Shown in pieces: positions 1 to 9,727 of a stretch of DNA of 64,000 nucleotides (position 1 is the first letter of the stretch; every line of letters starts with the position of its first letter). Origin of the DNA: JADKIH01 sp031385005 (lineage in GTDB: Bacteria > Bacteroidota > Bacteroidia > AKYH767-A > 2013-40CM-41-45). The stretch spans positions 124,001 through 188,000 of the forward strand of contig JANNBB010000006.1 in assembly GCA_031385005.1 (NCBI GenBank), written 5' to 3'. The position numbers were made by a program, and so were the translations under genes. The notes below the pieces were generated by a model, which made no database searches, had not been told where the DNA came from, and saw only the letters and a program-made list of their open reading frames with translations.

Positions 1-815
1 AACATGCTTCAGATAAAATCAGCGTAGATCCAAATCGGCTTGAAATCATTAACGACAGACTGAATTTTATTTACCGGCTGGAACAAAAACACCGCATTGA
101 TAATGTGGAAGGCTTGATTACCTTAAGAGATTCTATTAGCGAAAAGTTATTAAACTTCAGTTCTTTGGAAACAAAAATGATTCAGTCCAAAAAAGAATTG
201 GAATCCTTGTTTCTGGATTTGAAAAAAACTTCTGTTCAAATTTCTGAAAACAGAAAAAATACTCTTTCGGGAATAGAAACAAAAATAAAAAAACTATTGG
301 CAGATCTCGCCATGCCCGATGCAGTATTGAAAATTGAAGTAACCGATAAGGGAGACGAAGACATGAATGAAACCGGAAGAGATAAGGTGAAGTTTTTGTT
401 TTCTGCAAATAAAGGAATTGCATACTCCGATATCAGCAAGGTTGCTTCGGGCGGTGAATTGAGTAGGCTAATGCTTTCTTTAAAAGCCAGCGTTGCCAAA
501 TTAATCGATCTGCCCACGATCGTTTTCGATGAAATTGATACCGGTGTAAGTGGAGAAACAGCTTTCAAAATCGGAAAGGTTATGCAAGAGCTATCTCTTT
601 CTCATCAATTGCTTGCCATTACACATCTTCCTCAGATTGCAAGCAGGGGAGAAGACCACTTTTATGTTTTTAAAGAAGTGACAGGAAAGAAAACATATAC
701 AAAAGTGCGAAAACTCACTTATGATGAAAGAATTGTAGAAGTCGCAAGAATGCTAAGCGGAGATAAACCAACTGCAATTGCTCTTGAAAATGCAAAGGAA
801 CTTCTCAAAGTATAA
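1..815 (+). CDS. recN: RecN, DNA repair ATPase, C-terminal part
   Basis: This frame is open from base 3 of the window, so the gene begins outside and only about its last 270 residues are visible. RecN is an SMC-like ATPase that acts in double-strand break repair. The visible part has the end of the coiled coil, then the ABC-type signature ASGGELSRLMLSLK (bases 436-486), a Walker B with DEIDTGVSGETA (bases 529-564), and the switch histidine in ITHLPQIASRG. The GTG at 105 is internal, because residues upstream of it (DPNRLEIINDRLNFIYRL) already match the RecN coiled-coil entry. fabI follows 50 bases later on the same strand. Family assignment is firm; the N-terminal ATP site cannot be assessed. 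Confidence 0.95.
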   Translation, partial: HASDKISVDPNRLEIINDRLNFIYRLEQKHRIDNVEGLITLRDSISEKLLNFSSLETKMIQSKKELESLFLDLKKTSVQISENRKNTLSGIETKIKKLLADLAMPDAVLKIEVTDKGDEDMNETGRDKVKFLFSANKGIAYSDISKVASGGELSRLMLSLKASVAKLIDLPTIVFDEIDTGVSGETAFKIGKVMQELSLSHQLLAITHLPQIASRGEDHFYVFKEVTGKKTYTKVRKLTYDERIVEVARMLSGDKPTAIALENAKELLKV

Positions 816-865
816 TTGTTCAATTAAGTTTTTGGAAAAACTATATTTACATAAAAAATAATATT

Positions 866-1678
866 ATGTCACACAATCTGCTAAAAGGTAAAAGAGGTAT
901 AATTACAGGAGCTCTGGATGAAAATTCAATCGCCTGGAAAGTCGCACAGCGTTGTCACCGGGAAGGTGCTTCTATCATTCTGACAAATGCTCCAATCGCT
1001 ATGCGGATGGGAGAAATAAAGAAACTTGCCGATGAAACGAAATCGGAAATCATTCCCGCAGATGCCACTTCTGTGGAGGATCTTACCAACCTCTATAGCC
1101 AATCCATGGACAAACTTGGAGGTAAAATTGACTTTATTCTCCATTCAATCGGAATGTCAGTAAACATTAGAAAAAATGTTTCTTACGTCGAAAGCAATTA
1201 CGATTATTTCAGTAAGGGTATTGATGTATCAGCGATGTCTTTACATAAAATGCTCAGTGTTGCCATGAAAATGGACGCCATGAATGAATATGGAAGTGTT
1301 GTTGCCCTTAGCTATATTGCTGCTCAACGGACCTATCCTTTTTATACTGATATGGCCGATATAAAGGCAATGCTCGAATCAATTGCCCGAAGTTTTGGTT
1401 ATCACTACGGAAAATTGAAAAAAGTCCGAGTAAATACTGTATCCCAATCTCCAACCCGCACCACTGCAGGTTCCGGAATTAAAGGATTCGATGAGTTTTA
1501 CAATTTTGCCGATGCCGTTTCACCACTGGGTAATGCTCCTGCAGATGCTTGTGCGGATTATTGCGTAGCTTTATTTTCTGACCTTACCAGAATGGTAACC
1601 ATGCAAAACCTCTATCACGATGGAGGTTATTCAACAACAGGAATCAGTAATGAGGTGATGTCTAAATTTTCAGTCTAA
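866..1678 (+). CDS. fabI: Enoyl-[acyl-carrier-protein] reductase, FabI type
   Basis: This SDR-fold enzyme reduces enoyl-ACP in the last step of each fatty acid elongation cycle, in the cytoplasm. The 270 residues match the usual FabI length. The N-terminus carries the altered glycine motif GIITGALDENSIAWKVA (residues 11-27) that binds NAD(P)H. The catalytic set is Y150, Y160 and K167, with the FabI spacing of ten and then seven residues (E. coli Y146, Y156, K163). The substrate-loop region SPTRTTAGSGI is also FabI-like. A TATATTTA box lies 15-22 bases before the ATG, close to the TAnnTTTG consensus. The gene ends at a strong bidirectional terminator shared with clpC. Confidence 0.95.
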   Translation: MSHNLLKGKRGIITGALDENSIAWKVAQRCHREGASIILTNAPIAMRMGEIKKLADETKSEIIPADATSVEDLTNLYSQSMDKLGGKIDFILHSIGMSVNIRKNVSYVESNYDYFSKGIDVSAMSLHKMLSVAMKMDAMNEYGSVVALSYIAAQRTYPFYTDMADIKAMLESIARSFGYHYGKLKKVRVNTVSQSPTRTTAGSGIKGFDEFYNFADAVSPLGNAPADACADYCVALFSDLTRMVTMQNLYHDGGYSTTGISNEVMSKFSV

Positions 1679-1720
1679 ATATTTTTGAATCTAAATATTC
1701 AAACATAAAATTCAAACATA

Positions 1721-1751
1721 AAAAAAGCGAGTCAATTGACTCGCTTTTTTT
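1721..1751. terminator. Bidirectional terminator between fabI and clpC
   Basis: An 18-base perfect palindrome (1727-1744, half-site GCGAGTCAA) is flanked by A6 on the left and T7 on the right. It can end transcription of both convergent genes. Confidence 0.9.
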
Positions 1752-1759
1752 ATTTAAGA

Positions 1760-4318
1760 CTATTCATCTTTCTTCTTTCTGGCTCCAGGTTTGGAGGCAG
1801 GAGGAGGGGTATTCACTTTTATTACTTCTATTTTAAGCGTACTGGTTTCTTTGTCGAAATTGACACTAATTGTATCGCCTTCAACAAGCTCTGCTTTGAT
1901 GATTTCTTCAGCAAGAGGATCTTCCAGATATTTCTGAATGGCTCTTTTTAAAGGTCGGGCACCATAGTTAGCATCGAATCCTTTGTCGGCAATAAAATCT
2001 TTCGCTTCATCAGATAGAAGAATTTTATAACCCAACTCTGTAATGCGTTTATATAAGTGAACAAGTTCCACATCGATGATCTTATGGATGTGTTCCTTAT
2101 CCAGTGAGTTAAACATAACTACATCATCAATTCTGTTTAAGAATTCAGGTGCAAATGCTTTCTTTAATGCATTTTCGATAACTCCACGGGAATGATCATC
2201 CGCATTACTCATCTTAGCATTGGTTTGGAATCCAACACCCTGACCAAAATCTTTCAACTGACGGGATCCAATGTTAGATGTCATAATCATAATCGTATTC
2301 TTGAAATCTACTTTTCTGCCAAGACTGTCTGTTAAAGTACCCTCGTCCAGAACCTGAAGAAGTAAATTAAAAATATCCGGGTGAGCTTTTTCAATCTCAT
2401 CAAGTAATACAACGGAATATGGTTTGCGTCTAACCTTTTCAGTAAGCTGACCACCTTCTTCATATCCCACATATCCCGGAGGTGCTCCAATCAAACGGGA
2501 GACAGCAAATTTCTCCATGTATTCACTCATATCGATGCGGATTAAAGCATCTTCGGAATCAAAGAGGTATTTGGCAATAACTTTTGCAAGTTCTGTTTTT
2601 CCAACTCCGGTAGGCCCTAAGAAAATAAATGTTCCAATCGGTTTGTTTGGATCTTTAAGTCCGGCACGATTTCTCTGTATTGCTTTTACTATTTTAGCAA
2701 TTGCATTATCCTGCCCGATTACTTTTCCTTTGAGTTCATCAGCCATTTTGACTAGTCGATGACTTTCGGTCTGAGCAACACGAGTCACAGGAATTCCTGT
2801 CATCATTGCAACCACTTCGGCTACATCTTTTTCATTTACAGTATAGCGATGCGTTTTAGTTTCTTCTTCCCACTGACGTTTAGCAACTTCAAGTTGCTCG
2901 AGCAGTTGCTTTTCTGTATCACGGAGTTTGGCTGCCTCTTCATATTTCTGGCTTCTGACAACCCTGTTTTTTTCATTCTTTATATCCTGAACCTTACTTT
3001 CTAGTTCGAGGATGTTTTTAGGAACGTGAATGTTTGTAATATGAACTCTTGAACCGGATTCATCGAGCGCATCAATAGCTTTATCCGGAAGAAAGCGATC
3101 GGTAATGTAACGGGAAGTCAAAGCAACACAAGCTTTAATTGCTTCAGGCGTATAGTTTACATTATGATGTTCTTCATAACGTTCTTTAATATTATTAAGG
3201 ATTTCAATAGATTCATCTACAGAAGCAGGCTCCACAAGAACTCTTTGGAAACGACGGTCTAATGCTCCGTCTTTTTCTATATACTGACGATATTCGTCGA
3301 GTGTAGTGGCACCAATACATTGTATTTCACCACGAGCGAGTGCAGGTTTAAACATGTTGGAAGCATCTAATGAACCCGAAGCACCGCCTGCACCAATGAT
3401 GGTATGGATTTCATCTATAAAAAGAATTACGTCCGGTGATTTTTCAAGTTCATTCATAACTGCTTTCATTCTCTCTTCAAATTGTCCACGGTATTTAGTA
3501 CCGGCAACAAGAGATGCAAGATCGAGCGTAACAATACGTTTGTTAAATAAAACTCTTGAAACTTTACGCTGTACGATACGAAGAGCCAACCCTTCTGCAA
3601 TAGCAGATTTTCCAACTCCCGGTTCACCAATAAGAATAGGATTGTTCTTTTTGCGACGAGAAAGAATTTGAGATACACGTTCGATTTCTTTTTCGCGACC
3701 AACAATAGGGTCTAACTTTCCATCTTCAGCGGCCTTTGTAAGATCGCGGCCAAAATTGTCTAGAACAGGAGTTTTAGATTTTGAATCTGAATTCTTTTTT
3801 CCGGTAACCCCGCCGCCGCCTTCATCATCCTTTGCATATGGATCATCTTCGGAAGGGTTTTGAGAAGCTTCAGACTTAAAATTTGATTTGATAACATCTA
3901 ACTCTTCTTTTACAAGATCATAATTAATCCCATACTGATTAAGGATTTGAGTCGCAATGTTGTCTTCGTCTTTTAGAATAGAAAGTAAAAGGTGCTCTGT
4001 TCCAATTAAATCAGCCTTGAAAATTTTTGCTTCTAAATAAGTTATCTTCAATGCTTTTTCTGCTTGTTTGGTTAGTGGGATGTTGTTCATATTACTTAAT
4101 GAACCGGAACTTCCTTTAACAGAACTTTCAACTGACTTTCGTAATTCTGATAAGTTAATTCCAAGCGACTTTAAAATTTTAATCGCCATGCCTTCACCTT
4201 CACGAATAAGTCCGAGAAGGAGGTGTTCTGTTCCAATATATTCATGCCCCAGACGTAAGGCTTCCTCACGACTAAAGGTGATTACATCTTTTACACGAGG
4301 GGAAAATTTAGCTTCCAT
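1760..4318 (-). CDS. clpC: ClpC, AAA+ unfoldase of the Clp protease
   Basis: HSP100 unfoldase that feeds substrates to ClpP. The 852 residues show two N-terminal Clp repeats (about 1-150), a first AAA+ module with Walker A GEPGVGKS (231-238) and Walker B ILFIDE, a short UVR-type coiled segment (about 450-485, RSQKYEEAAKLRDTEKQL) that marks ClpC rather than ClpB, and a second AAA+ module with GPTGVGKT (568-575) and VVLLDE (636-641). An acidic glycine-rich linker lies near 160-175 (DDEGGGGVTG). The C-terminal tail is basic (KPGARKKKDE). ClpP, an adaptor and CtsR are not in the window. No CIRCE-like repeat is visible upstream. The AAA+ architecture and UVR segment make the call secure. Confidence 0.96.
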   Translation of the reverse strand: MEAKFSPRVKDVITFSREEALRLGHEYIGTEHLLLGLIREGEGMAIKILKSLGINLSELRKSVESSVKGSSGSLSNMNNIPLTKQAEKALKITYLEAKIFKADLIGTEHLLLSILKDEDNIATQILNQYGINYDLVKEELDVIKSNFKSEASQNPSEDDPYAKDDEGGGGVTGKKNSDSKSKTPVLDNFGRDLTKAAEDGKLDPIVGREKEIERVSQILSRRKKNNPILIGEPGVGKSAIAEGLALRIVQRKVSRVLFNKRIVTLDLASLVAGTKYRGQFEERMKAVMNELEKSPDVILFIDEIHTIIGAGGASGSLDASNMFKPALARGEIQCIGATTLDEYRQYIEKDGALDRRFQRVLVEPASVDESIEILNNIKERYEEHHNVNYTPEAIKACVALTSRYITDRFLPDKAIDALDESGSRVHITNIHVPKNILELESKVQDIKNEKNRVVRSQKYEEAAKLRDTEKQLLEQLEVAKRQWEEETKTHRYTVNEKDVAEVVAMMTGIPVTRVAQTESHRLVKMADELKGKVIGQDNAIAKIVKAIQRNRAGLKDPNKPIGTFIFLGPTGVGKTELAKVIAKYLFDSEDALIRIDMSEYMEKFAVSRLIGAPPGYVGYEEGGQLTEKVRRKPYSVVLLDEIEKAHPDIFNLLLQVLDEGTLTDSLGRKVDFKNTIMIMTSNIGSRQLKDFGQGVGFQTNAKMSNADDHSRGVIENALKKAFAPEFLNRIDDVVMFNSLDKEHIHKIIDVELVHLYKRITELGYKILLSDEAKDFIADKGFDANYGARPLKRAIQKYLEDPLAEEIIKAELVEGDTISVNFDKETSTLKIEVIKVNTPPPASKPGARKKKDE

Positions 4319-4677
4319 ATTTAGTTTCTTTTAATAGGATATAACGATTGAGTTTGCTTTTGGTTATTTGGTTGAAATGTAAGATATCAACAAAATTAGG
4401 TATTATGTTTAAGCCCTCTGCAATTAATGTGCAATTACTCAGGAACTGTCGTAAGGGCATACATTTTTTTCAACATTAAACTGTTTGTTAAAACGGCGTT
4501 TCATTCAGGTAATTTTACTAAATTCGGGCCTGTTTCTAAGGACCTGAATCAACTTCCTGTTTGATATACGTATTCGAAATGCATTCGGACTTTGAGAAGC
4601 AAAAGAAAAGCAATTTTTAAAAAAGAAACTTGTATAATAAGCTGAATTTCAATAGTATTAACGCAATTATTTAAAAA
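4319..4677. other. Divergent clpC-gyrA intergenic region, 359 bases
   Basis: No ORF of note. It must hold the clpC promoter (minus) and the gyrA promoter (plus). Reading minus, a TACATTTC element close to TAnnTTTG lies about 60 bases before clpC. I see no exact TAnnTTTG for gyrA and no RNA gene or operator I can support. Confidence 0.5.
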
Positions 4678-7248
4678 ATGGTCGACGGAGAGAAAATAAT
4701 ACCAATAAACATTGAAGAGGAAATGAAAACCGCCTATATCGATTATTCGATGTCGGTTATTGTTTCCAGAGCACTACCAGATGTAAGAGATGGTTTGAAA
4801 CCCGTTCATCGAAGGGTTCTTTACGGCATGCTTGATTTGGGTTTATATAGCAATCGCCCCTATAAGAAATCTGCCCGTATCGTCGGAGAAGTACTGGGTA
4901 AGTACCATCCACATGGTGATAGCTCAGTTTATGATGCTATGGTCAGAATGGCACAAGATTGGAGTTTACGTTACCCGTTAATTGACGGACAAGGTAACTT
5001 TGGTTCAATGGATGGAGATAGTCCGGCGGCCATGCGATACACCGAAGCCAAGCTTCGTAAAATTGCAGAAGAAATGCTGGCAGATATAGAAAAAGACACG
5101 GTAGATTTTGCCCTGAATTTTGATGATAGCTTAAAAGAGCCGACTGTATTGCCTGCAAAAGTTCCCAATCTTTTAATTAACGGAGCATCAGGAATTGCAG
5201 TTGGAATGGCCACTAACATGGCTCCCCATAATCTCAATGAAGTCATAGATGGAATAATTGCCTACATCGACAATAAAGAAATTACTATTGAGGAATTGAT
5301 GAAATATATCAAGGCCCCTGACTTCCCGACAGCCGGAATTATTTATGGCTATTCGGGTGTGAAAGAAGCTTACCAGACAGGTCGCGGCCGTATTGTCATG
5401 CGAGGACGGGCAACAATTGAAACCACTCCTGCAGGCAAAGAAAGAATAATTGTAACTGAAGTTCCATTCCAGGTAAACAAGGCAGAAATGATTAAACGAA
5501 CTGCCGATCTTGTTAACGAAAAGAAAATTGAAGGCATTTCTGATATCCGTGATGAAAGTGATCGCGATGGAATCAGAGTTGTTTATGAATTAAGAAGAGA
5601 CGCTATCTCTAATGTTGTATTAAATAATCTATATAAATACACGGCTCTTCAGACGGCATTTAGTATAAACAATGTTGCTTTAGTACATGGAAGGCCGATG
5701 ACATTAAATCTAAAAGATTTAATTGTTCATTTCGTAAACCACAGACATGAAGTAGTAATCAGACGAACGAAATTCGATCTTTCAGAAGCAGAAAAAAGAG
5801 CACATATATTAGAAGGATTATTAATTGCGCTGGATCATTTGGATGAAGTAATTGCATTAATACGTGCTTCTCAAACTCCTCAAATAGCACAAGATGGATT
5901 GATGACACAATTTCAACTGTCCGAATTGCAGTCGAAGGCCATACTTGAAATGAGGTTACAACGGTTAACCGGACTTGAACGTGATAAAATACGAGATGAA
6001 TATCAAGAGTTGATGAAGCTGATTGATTATTACCGCAGTGTATTGGCCAGTGAAGAATTGAGAATGGAAATCATTAAGGATGAAATGGCAGAAGTTCGCT
6101 CCAAATATGGAAATGAACGCAGGACTGAAATTGTATTTGCAAGTGATGATATTTCCATGGAAGATATTATTGCTGATGAAGATGTGGTAATAACGGTTTC
6201 TCACCTGGGTTATATTAAACGTACTGCTCTTTCTGAATACAGAATACAAGGAAGAGGTGGAAGAGGAGCTAAAGGAAGTTCTACAAGAGACGAAGATTTT
6301 GTAGAACATCTTTACGTAGCGTCCAATCACAATTACATGCTATTCTTTACTGAAAAAGGAAAATGTTATTGGCTAAAAGTGTACAACATTCCTGAAGGAA
6401 ATAAAACTTCTAAAGGAAGAGCAATACAAAACCTGATCAGTTTGTCACCGGATGATAAAGTAAAAGCATTTATCAATGTGAAAGATCTGGAAAACCAAGA
6501 GTACATCATGAATAATTTTATCATCATGTGTACACAGAATGGTACTATTAAGAAAACCGCTCTGGAAGCATATTCGAGACCGAGATTATCAGGAATCAAT
6601 GCTATCAATATCGAGGACAACGATAGCTTACTTGAAGCTCGATTAACAAATGGAAAGAACGAAATCATGTTGGCAACAAGAAAAGGAAAGCTTGTTCGTT
6701 TTAATGAAGAGACCGTTCGTCCGATGGGAAGAAATTCCATAGGAGTAAAAGGTGTAACATTAGATGGGGAAGATGATTCTGTAATTGGAATGGTCTGTGT
6801 AACAGATGCAACTAAAGAATCGATATTAGTTGTTTCCGAGAAAGGTTATGGTAAGAGATCTGAAGTTGAAGAATACAGAAAAACAAACCGTGGTGCAAAA
6901 GGAGTGAAGACAATTAACATTACGGATAAGACCGGTAACCTCATTGCGGTTAAAATTGTTCAGGACGATGATGACTTAATGATCATTAATAAATCAGGCG
7001 TGATTATTCGGATGAACGTTGACGAGCTGCGAATAATGGGTCGCGCAACTCAAGGAGTCAGATTGATTCGCCTTGATGACGATGATGCAATTGCATCCGT
7101 TGCAAAAGTTGAAGTGGATGACGAGGAACAAGCGGCAAGAGCTACTTTAAAATTAGAAAATACGGATGGACAGGTTCCAAAAGTGCAAGACGAAAACGAT
7201 TCAGAAGAGAATGAAGAATCAAATGAAACACCAACAGACTTAACATAA
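4678..7248 (+). CDS. gyrA: DNA gyrase subunit A
   Basis: Breakage-reunion subunit of gyrase, which introduces negative supercoils with GyrB. The catalytic tyrosine is Y121 in AAMRYTEAKL. The quinolone-determining segment reads HPHGDSSVYDAMVRMAQ (77-93); by alignment Ser82 and Asp86 stand at E. coli positions 83 and 87, so both carry the sensitive-type residues. The GyrA box is QGRGGRG (524-530), which separates GyrA from ParC and supports DNA wrapping by the C-terminal pinwheel. After the pinwheel comes a strongly acidic tail (about 820-856). The start ATG has no strong Shine-Dalgarno, as is normal in Bacteroidota. A TPR gene follows after 19 bases, probably in the same transcript. Confidence 0.97.
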   Translation: MVDGEKIIPINIEEEMKTAYIDYSMSVIVSRALPDVRDGLKPVHRRVLYGMLDLGLYSNRPYKKSARIVGEVLGKYHPHGDSSVYDAMVRMAQDWSLRYPLIDGQGNFGSMDGDSPAAMRYTEAKLRKIAEEMLADIEKDTVDFALNFDDSLKEPTVLPAKVPNLLINGASGIAVGMATNMAPHNLNEVIDGIIAYIDNKEITIEELMKYIKAPDFPTAGIIYGYSGVKEAYQTGRGRIVMRGRATIETTPAGKERIIVTEVPFQVNKAEMIKRTADLVNEKKIEGISDIRDESDRDGIRVVYELRRDAISNVVLNNLYKYTALQTAFSINNVALVHGRPMTLNLKDLIVHFVNHRHEVVIRRTKFDLSEAEKRAHILEGLLIALDHLDEVIALIRASQTPQIAQDGLMTQFQLSELQSKAILEMRLQRLTGLERDKIRDEYQELMKLIDYYRSVLASEELRMEIIKDEMAEVRSKYGNERRTEIVFASDDISMEDIIADEDVVITVSHLGYIKRTALSEYRIQGRGGRGAKGSSTRDEDFVEHLYVASNHNYMLFFTEKGKCYWLKVYNIPEGNKTSKGRAIQNLISLSPDDKVKAFINVKDLENQEYIMNNFIIMCTQNGTIKKTALEAYSRPRLSGINAINIEDNDSLLEARLTNGKNEIMLATRKGKLVRFNEETVRPMGRNSIGVKGVTLDGEDDSVIGMVCVTDATKESILVVSEKGYGKRSEVEEYRKTNRGAKGVKTINITDKTGNLIAVKIVQDDDDLMIINKSGVIIRMNVDELRIMGRATQGVRLIRLDDDDAIASVAKVEVDDEEQAARATLKLENTDGQVPKVQDENDSEENEESNETPTDLT

Positions 7249-7267
7249 TAAAAGACAAAAAAGGAAA

Positions 7268-8476
7268 ATGAAAAACATTAAGTACACCATCTTATTTATT
7301 TGTTTTAGTGTAGTTTATGCATTTGGTCAAAAAGCAAAAGTTCAGACTGCATACAACTTTTACAGGGAGCCATATCAACAATATGACAAAGCAAAGGAAG
7401 CAATTGACGAGGCAATTTTAAATGAACAATCGAAGGCAATGCCAAAAACCTGGTATTACAGGGGATTAATCTATCATGCTTTATTTAACAATGAAAAATA
7501 TGGAAATTTATGTGATAATTGCTTAACGATAGCATATGAATCATTTCAGAAGGCCAATGAAATCGATCCCAAAAATGAGTGGGCCGATGAAATTAGTCAG
7601 GTTAGAATACCATTAATAGCAAATAAGATTTTTGGCAGTGGTGTTGAAGCATTTAAAGCAAAAGATTTTAAGAAGGCATTGGCAAGTTTTGAAACAGTTC
7701 ATAAAATGAGTCCTTCAGATACATCAGTAATTCTTAATTGTGCTTATTCGGCGGAGCGTGCCGGAGAAAATGCAAAGGCGAAGGAATTCTATTCAAAATT
7801 GATTTCATTAAAATACCCTGATGACAATATCTATTTGAATTTGTCTAATCTACAGAAGTTCGATAAAGACACCACCGGAGCATTAAAAACAATCAGAGAT
7901 GGAAGAACCATTTATCCGGACAGCATCAATTTAATGTTGGCCGAGATTAACATTCTTTTAGCGACCGGTAAGAACGAAGAAGCAACAAAAGCATTGGATG
8001 TTGCAACAACTAGAGATCCTAACAATCCAAGTTTATATCTGGCATTAGGAAGCACCTTTGACAATTTAGCAAACCCAAAAGATGGCAATCAAAAAGACCT
8101 TCCCAAACCAAAAAACTATTCAGAGTATTTGCAGAAAGCTGAGGAAGCTTATAGAAAGGGCTTAGTGATCAATCCGGACAATTTCGAGCTGAATTACAAC
8201 CTGGGAGCCATGTATTTTAATCAGGCAGCAGAAATGGCGAATAAGGCCAACAATTTAAAGTCAAATGATGAGTTTGTTAAAGAAAAGGAGCGATTTGAAG
8301 CCAAATTCAAATCGGCAGCGCCATTTTTAGAGAAATCGCTAAAACAAAACCCTAAAAAGACAGAAGACGATTTATTAACATATCAGAGTACATTGAATTC
8401 ATTGAAGCAATTGTATGTTAGGATCGGGGATATGGATAATTACAATAGAGTGAAAGGACTGTTAGAACAAAAGTAA
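7268..8476 (+). CDS. Secreted tetratricopeptide-repeat protein
   Basis: A signal peptide (about 1-21, ending AFGQ) is followed by helical pairs typical of tetratricopeptide repeats, for example around residues 125-195 and 225-345, where alternating A/G and Y/F positions recur (FKAKDFKKALASFETV; YLQKAEEAYRKGLVINPDN). TPR proteins act as protein-binding scaffolds; the partner is unknown. It follows gyrA by 19 bases with a purine-rich AAGGAAA before the ATG. A TPR gene directly after gyrA is a recurrent Bacteroidota arrangement, but I know of no gyrase role for it. Likely periplasmic. The gene ends at a hairpin terminator. Confidence 0.85.
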   Translation: MKNIKYTILFICFSVVYAFGQKAKVQTAYNFYREPYQQYDKAKEAIDEAILNEQSKAMPKTWYYRGLIYHALFNNEKYGNLCDNCLTIAYESFQKANEIDPKNEWADEISQVRIPLIANKIFGSGVEAFKAKDFKKALASFETVHKMSPSDTSVILNCAYSAERAGENAKAKEFYSKLISLKYPDDNIYLNLSNLQKFDKDTTGALKTIRDGRTIYPDSINLMLAEINILLATGKNEEATKALDVATTRDPNNPSLYLALGSTFDNLANPKDGNQKDLPKPKNYSEYLQKAEEAYRKGLVINPDNFELNYNLGAMYFNQAAEMANKANNLKSNDEFVKEKERFEAKFKSAAPFLEKSLKQNPKKTEDDLLTYQSTLNSLKQLYVRIGDMDNYNRVKGLLEQK

Positions 8477-8485
8477 AGTTCAAAA

Positions 8486-8513
8486 CCCGGAGAAAGCTCT
8501 CCCGTTTTTTTTT
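8486..8513 (+). terminator. Terminator after the gyrA-TPR operon
   Basis: Hairpin GGAGA / TCTCC (8489-8493 with 8498-8502, loop AAGC) followed by CG and a run of nine or more T. Confidence 0.8.
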
Positions 8514-8877
8514 GCATAGTATTCAAATGAGTTGGTTTGATAAGTGTAGCGGACATGAGTAAAACCACATTATGACTTAACATAATATTAATTATAAGAC
8601 AATATATGTAGCTTTTTTTCGAATTTAGGGCTAAAATGATTGAATAGCCATGTTTGACTAAAATTCAGGGATTTTTCGATGGTTTCCAACAGCACGTAAA
8701 GACTTTTGAAGAAATCAATTTGATCTTTAAAATTTTACCAATCAAACATCGAGATTCAACCTAGACTTCCGGACAATTCGCCCAAAATAGTTTTTAGGGT
8801 TCTCCCCCCCGATTAAATTAGCTTATTCTTAATCACCGCCATGATTAATCCAAAGCACGTTTTAAAAACTAAAAATT
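8514..8877. other. 364-base gene-free region before the glucosaminidase gene
   Basis: AT-rich with no credible ORF. It has a run of seven C at 8804-8810, unusual in this composition. I see no exact TTTG/TAnnTTTG promoter pair and no structured RNA I can support. Confidence 0.4.
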
Positions 8878-9528
8878 ATGAAAACGAGCTGTTGTCAATC
8901 GACCAAAATTCAACAATTAAAAGATCGTATAATCTGTCTTAATAAGGATTGCATAAACTATATGTGTTCATCTGTATTTCAAAAGTCCAGAAAATGGAAC
9001 AATATTGTGTTTACGGTATTTTTTAGTTTTTTCATCATTTTATCGTTTAGCGATTTTTCTTCTTATCCTGCAAAGGAAATTAACACAAGAAAATTTGCCG
9101 GCTCAGAAAATAATTGCCGGCCATTAACGGAAGAAAATCTTAAGATCGTTCTTAATGAAAATCAAATTATTTGTCCGGAACAAGTATTTGCGCAAATCAT
9201 GATTGAATCAGGCAATCTGAATTCCTATTTAACGAAACGCACTAACAATATATTAGGAATGCGTTATCCTTTCAAACGAAAAACTTCTGCGGTCGGTATT
9301 TTTATTACATCCAAAAACCTCATTCTAACCGGCAATCAAAAGGATTTAAAGAAATTCAAAAAGCTCAATAATTATGCTGTTTATAATAACTGGGAAGAAT
9401 GTGTAAAAGATTATAAATACTGGCAGGAAAAGAGTTTTAATCTTCCGGAAGTTTACTTGAAATTTTTAGGAAATGTATATGCTGAAGACAGTTCATATGT
9501 ACACAAACTGAAAAGCATCAGGTGGTAA
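8878..9528 (+). CDS. Membrane-anchored glucosaminidase-like (GH73/FlgJ-type) protein
   Basis: The 216 residues have a cysteine-rich N-terminus (C5, C6, C20, C25, C30), one membrane helix at about 43-58 and a C-terminal domain from about 83. That domain reads CPEQVFAQIMIESGNLNSYL then TNNILGMR, the pattern of glucosaminidase-like peptidoglycan hydrolases, where the Glu of the first motif (E110 here) is catalytic. The expected product cuts peptidoglycan glycan strands from the periplasmic side of the inner membrane. With no classical signal peptide it would be a type II membrane protein. The domain is short, about 130 residues. The role of the cytoplasmic cysteines is unknown. It stands alone between a long leader and convergent genes. 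Confidence 0.75.
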   Translation: MKTSCCQSTKIQQLKDRIICLNKDCINYMCSSVFQKSRKWNNIVFTVFFSFFIILSFSDFSSYPAKEINTRKFAGSENNCRPLTEENLKIVLNENQIICPEQVFAQIMIESGNLNSYLTKRTNNILGMRYPFKRKTSAVGIFITSKNLILTGNQKDLKKFKKLNNYAVYNNWEECVKDYKYWQEKSFNLPEVYLKFLGNVYAEDSSYVHKLKSIRW

Positions 9529-9583
9529 TTTTAAAGAAAGTCTTCTTTGGACTTAACTAAAAAAAGTTATTAAACCGTTTATA

Positions 9584-9727
9584 TCAACCCCATTTAAGGA
9601 CACTAAACACCCAAATAAGTAATAAAACGATCCACAGGAAAGCAAAAACACCTGCACCGCCGGTACCGAAATATGTGTACCAAAACCCTCTTGGTGTTTG
9701 GTTGTTTGTATGATTATCGTGTGACAT
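9584..9727 (-). CDS. 47-residue single-span membrane protein
   Basis: The ATG is at 9727 and the stop TGA at 9584. The product begins MSHDNHTNNQTPRGFWYTYF, then a glycine patch GTGGAG and a strongly hydrophobic helix (about residues 26-44, FAFLWIVLLLIWVFSVL), ending KWG. The polar N-terminus, single span and absence of rare patterns look like a real small gene, and the competing longer frame over the same bases reads as nonsense. It lies 72 bases after the SMUG2-like gene on the same strand and may share its transcript. I do not recognise the family. Small subunits of respiratory complexes can look like this, but nothing here proves such a role. Confidence 0.6.
   Translation of the reverse strand: MSHDNHTNNQTPRGFWYTYFGTGGAGVFAFLWIVLLLIWVFSVLKWG

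Noticed and set aside
3306..3671. 121-residue plus-strand ORF inside clpC
   Set aside because: Antisense shadow of the first AAA+ module.
5965..6740. Long minus-strand ORFs inside gyrA (121 and 124 residues)
   Set aside because: They lie fully opposite a conserved gene, have no domain character, and arise from codon structure of gyrA.
8804..8810. Run of seven C in an AT-rich leader
   Set aside because: Possibly a slippage site or sequencing artefact; it is not in a coding frame and nothing links it to a phase-variable gene.
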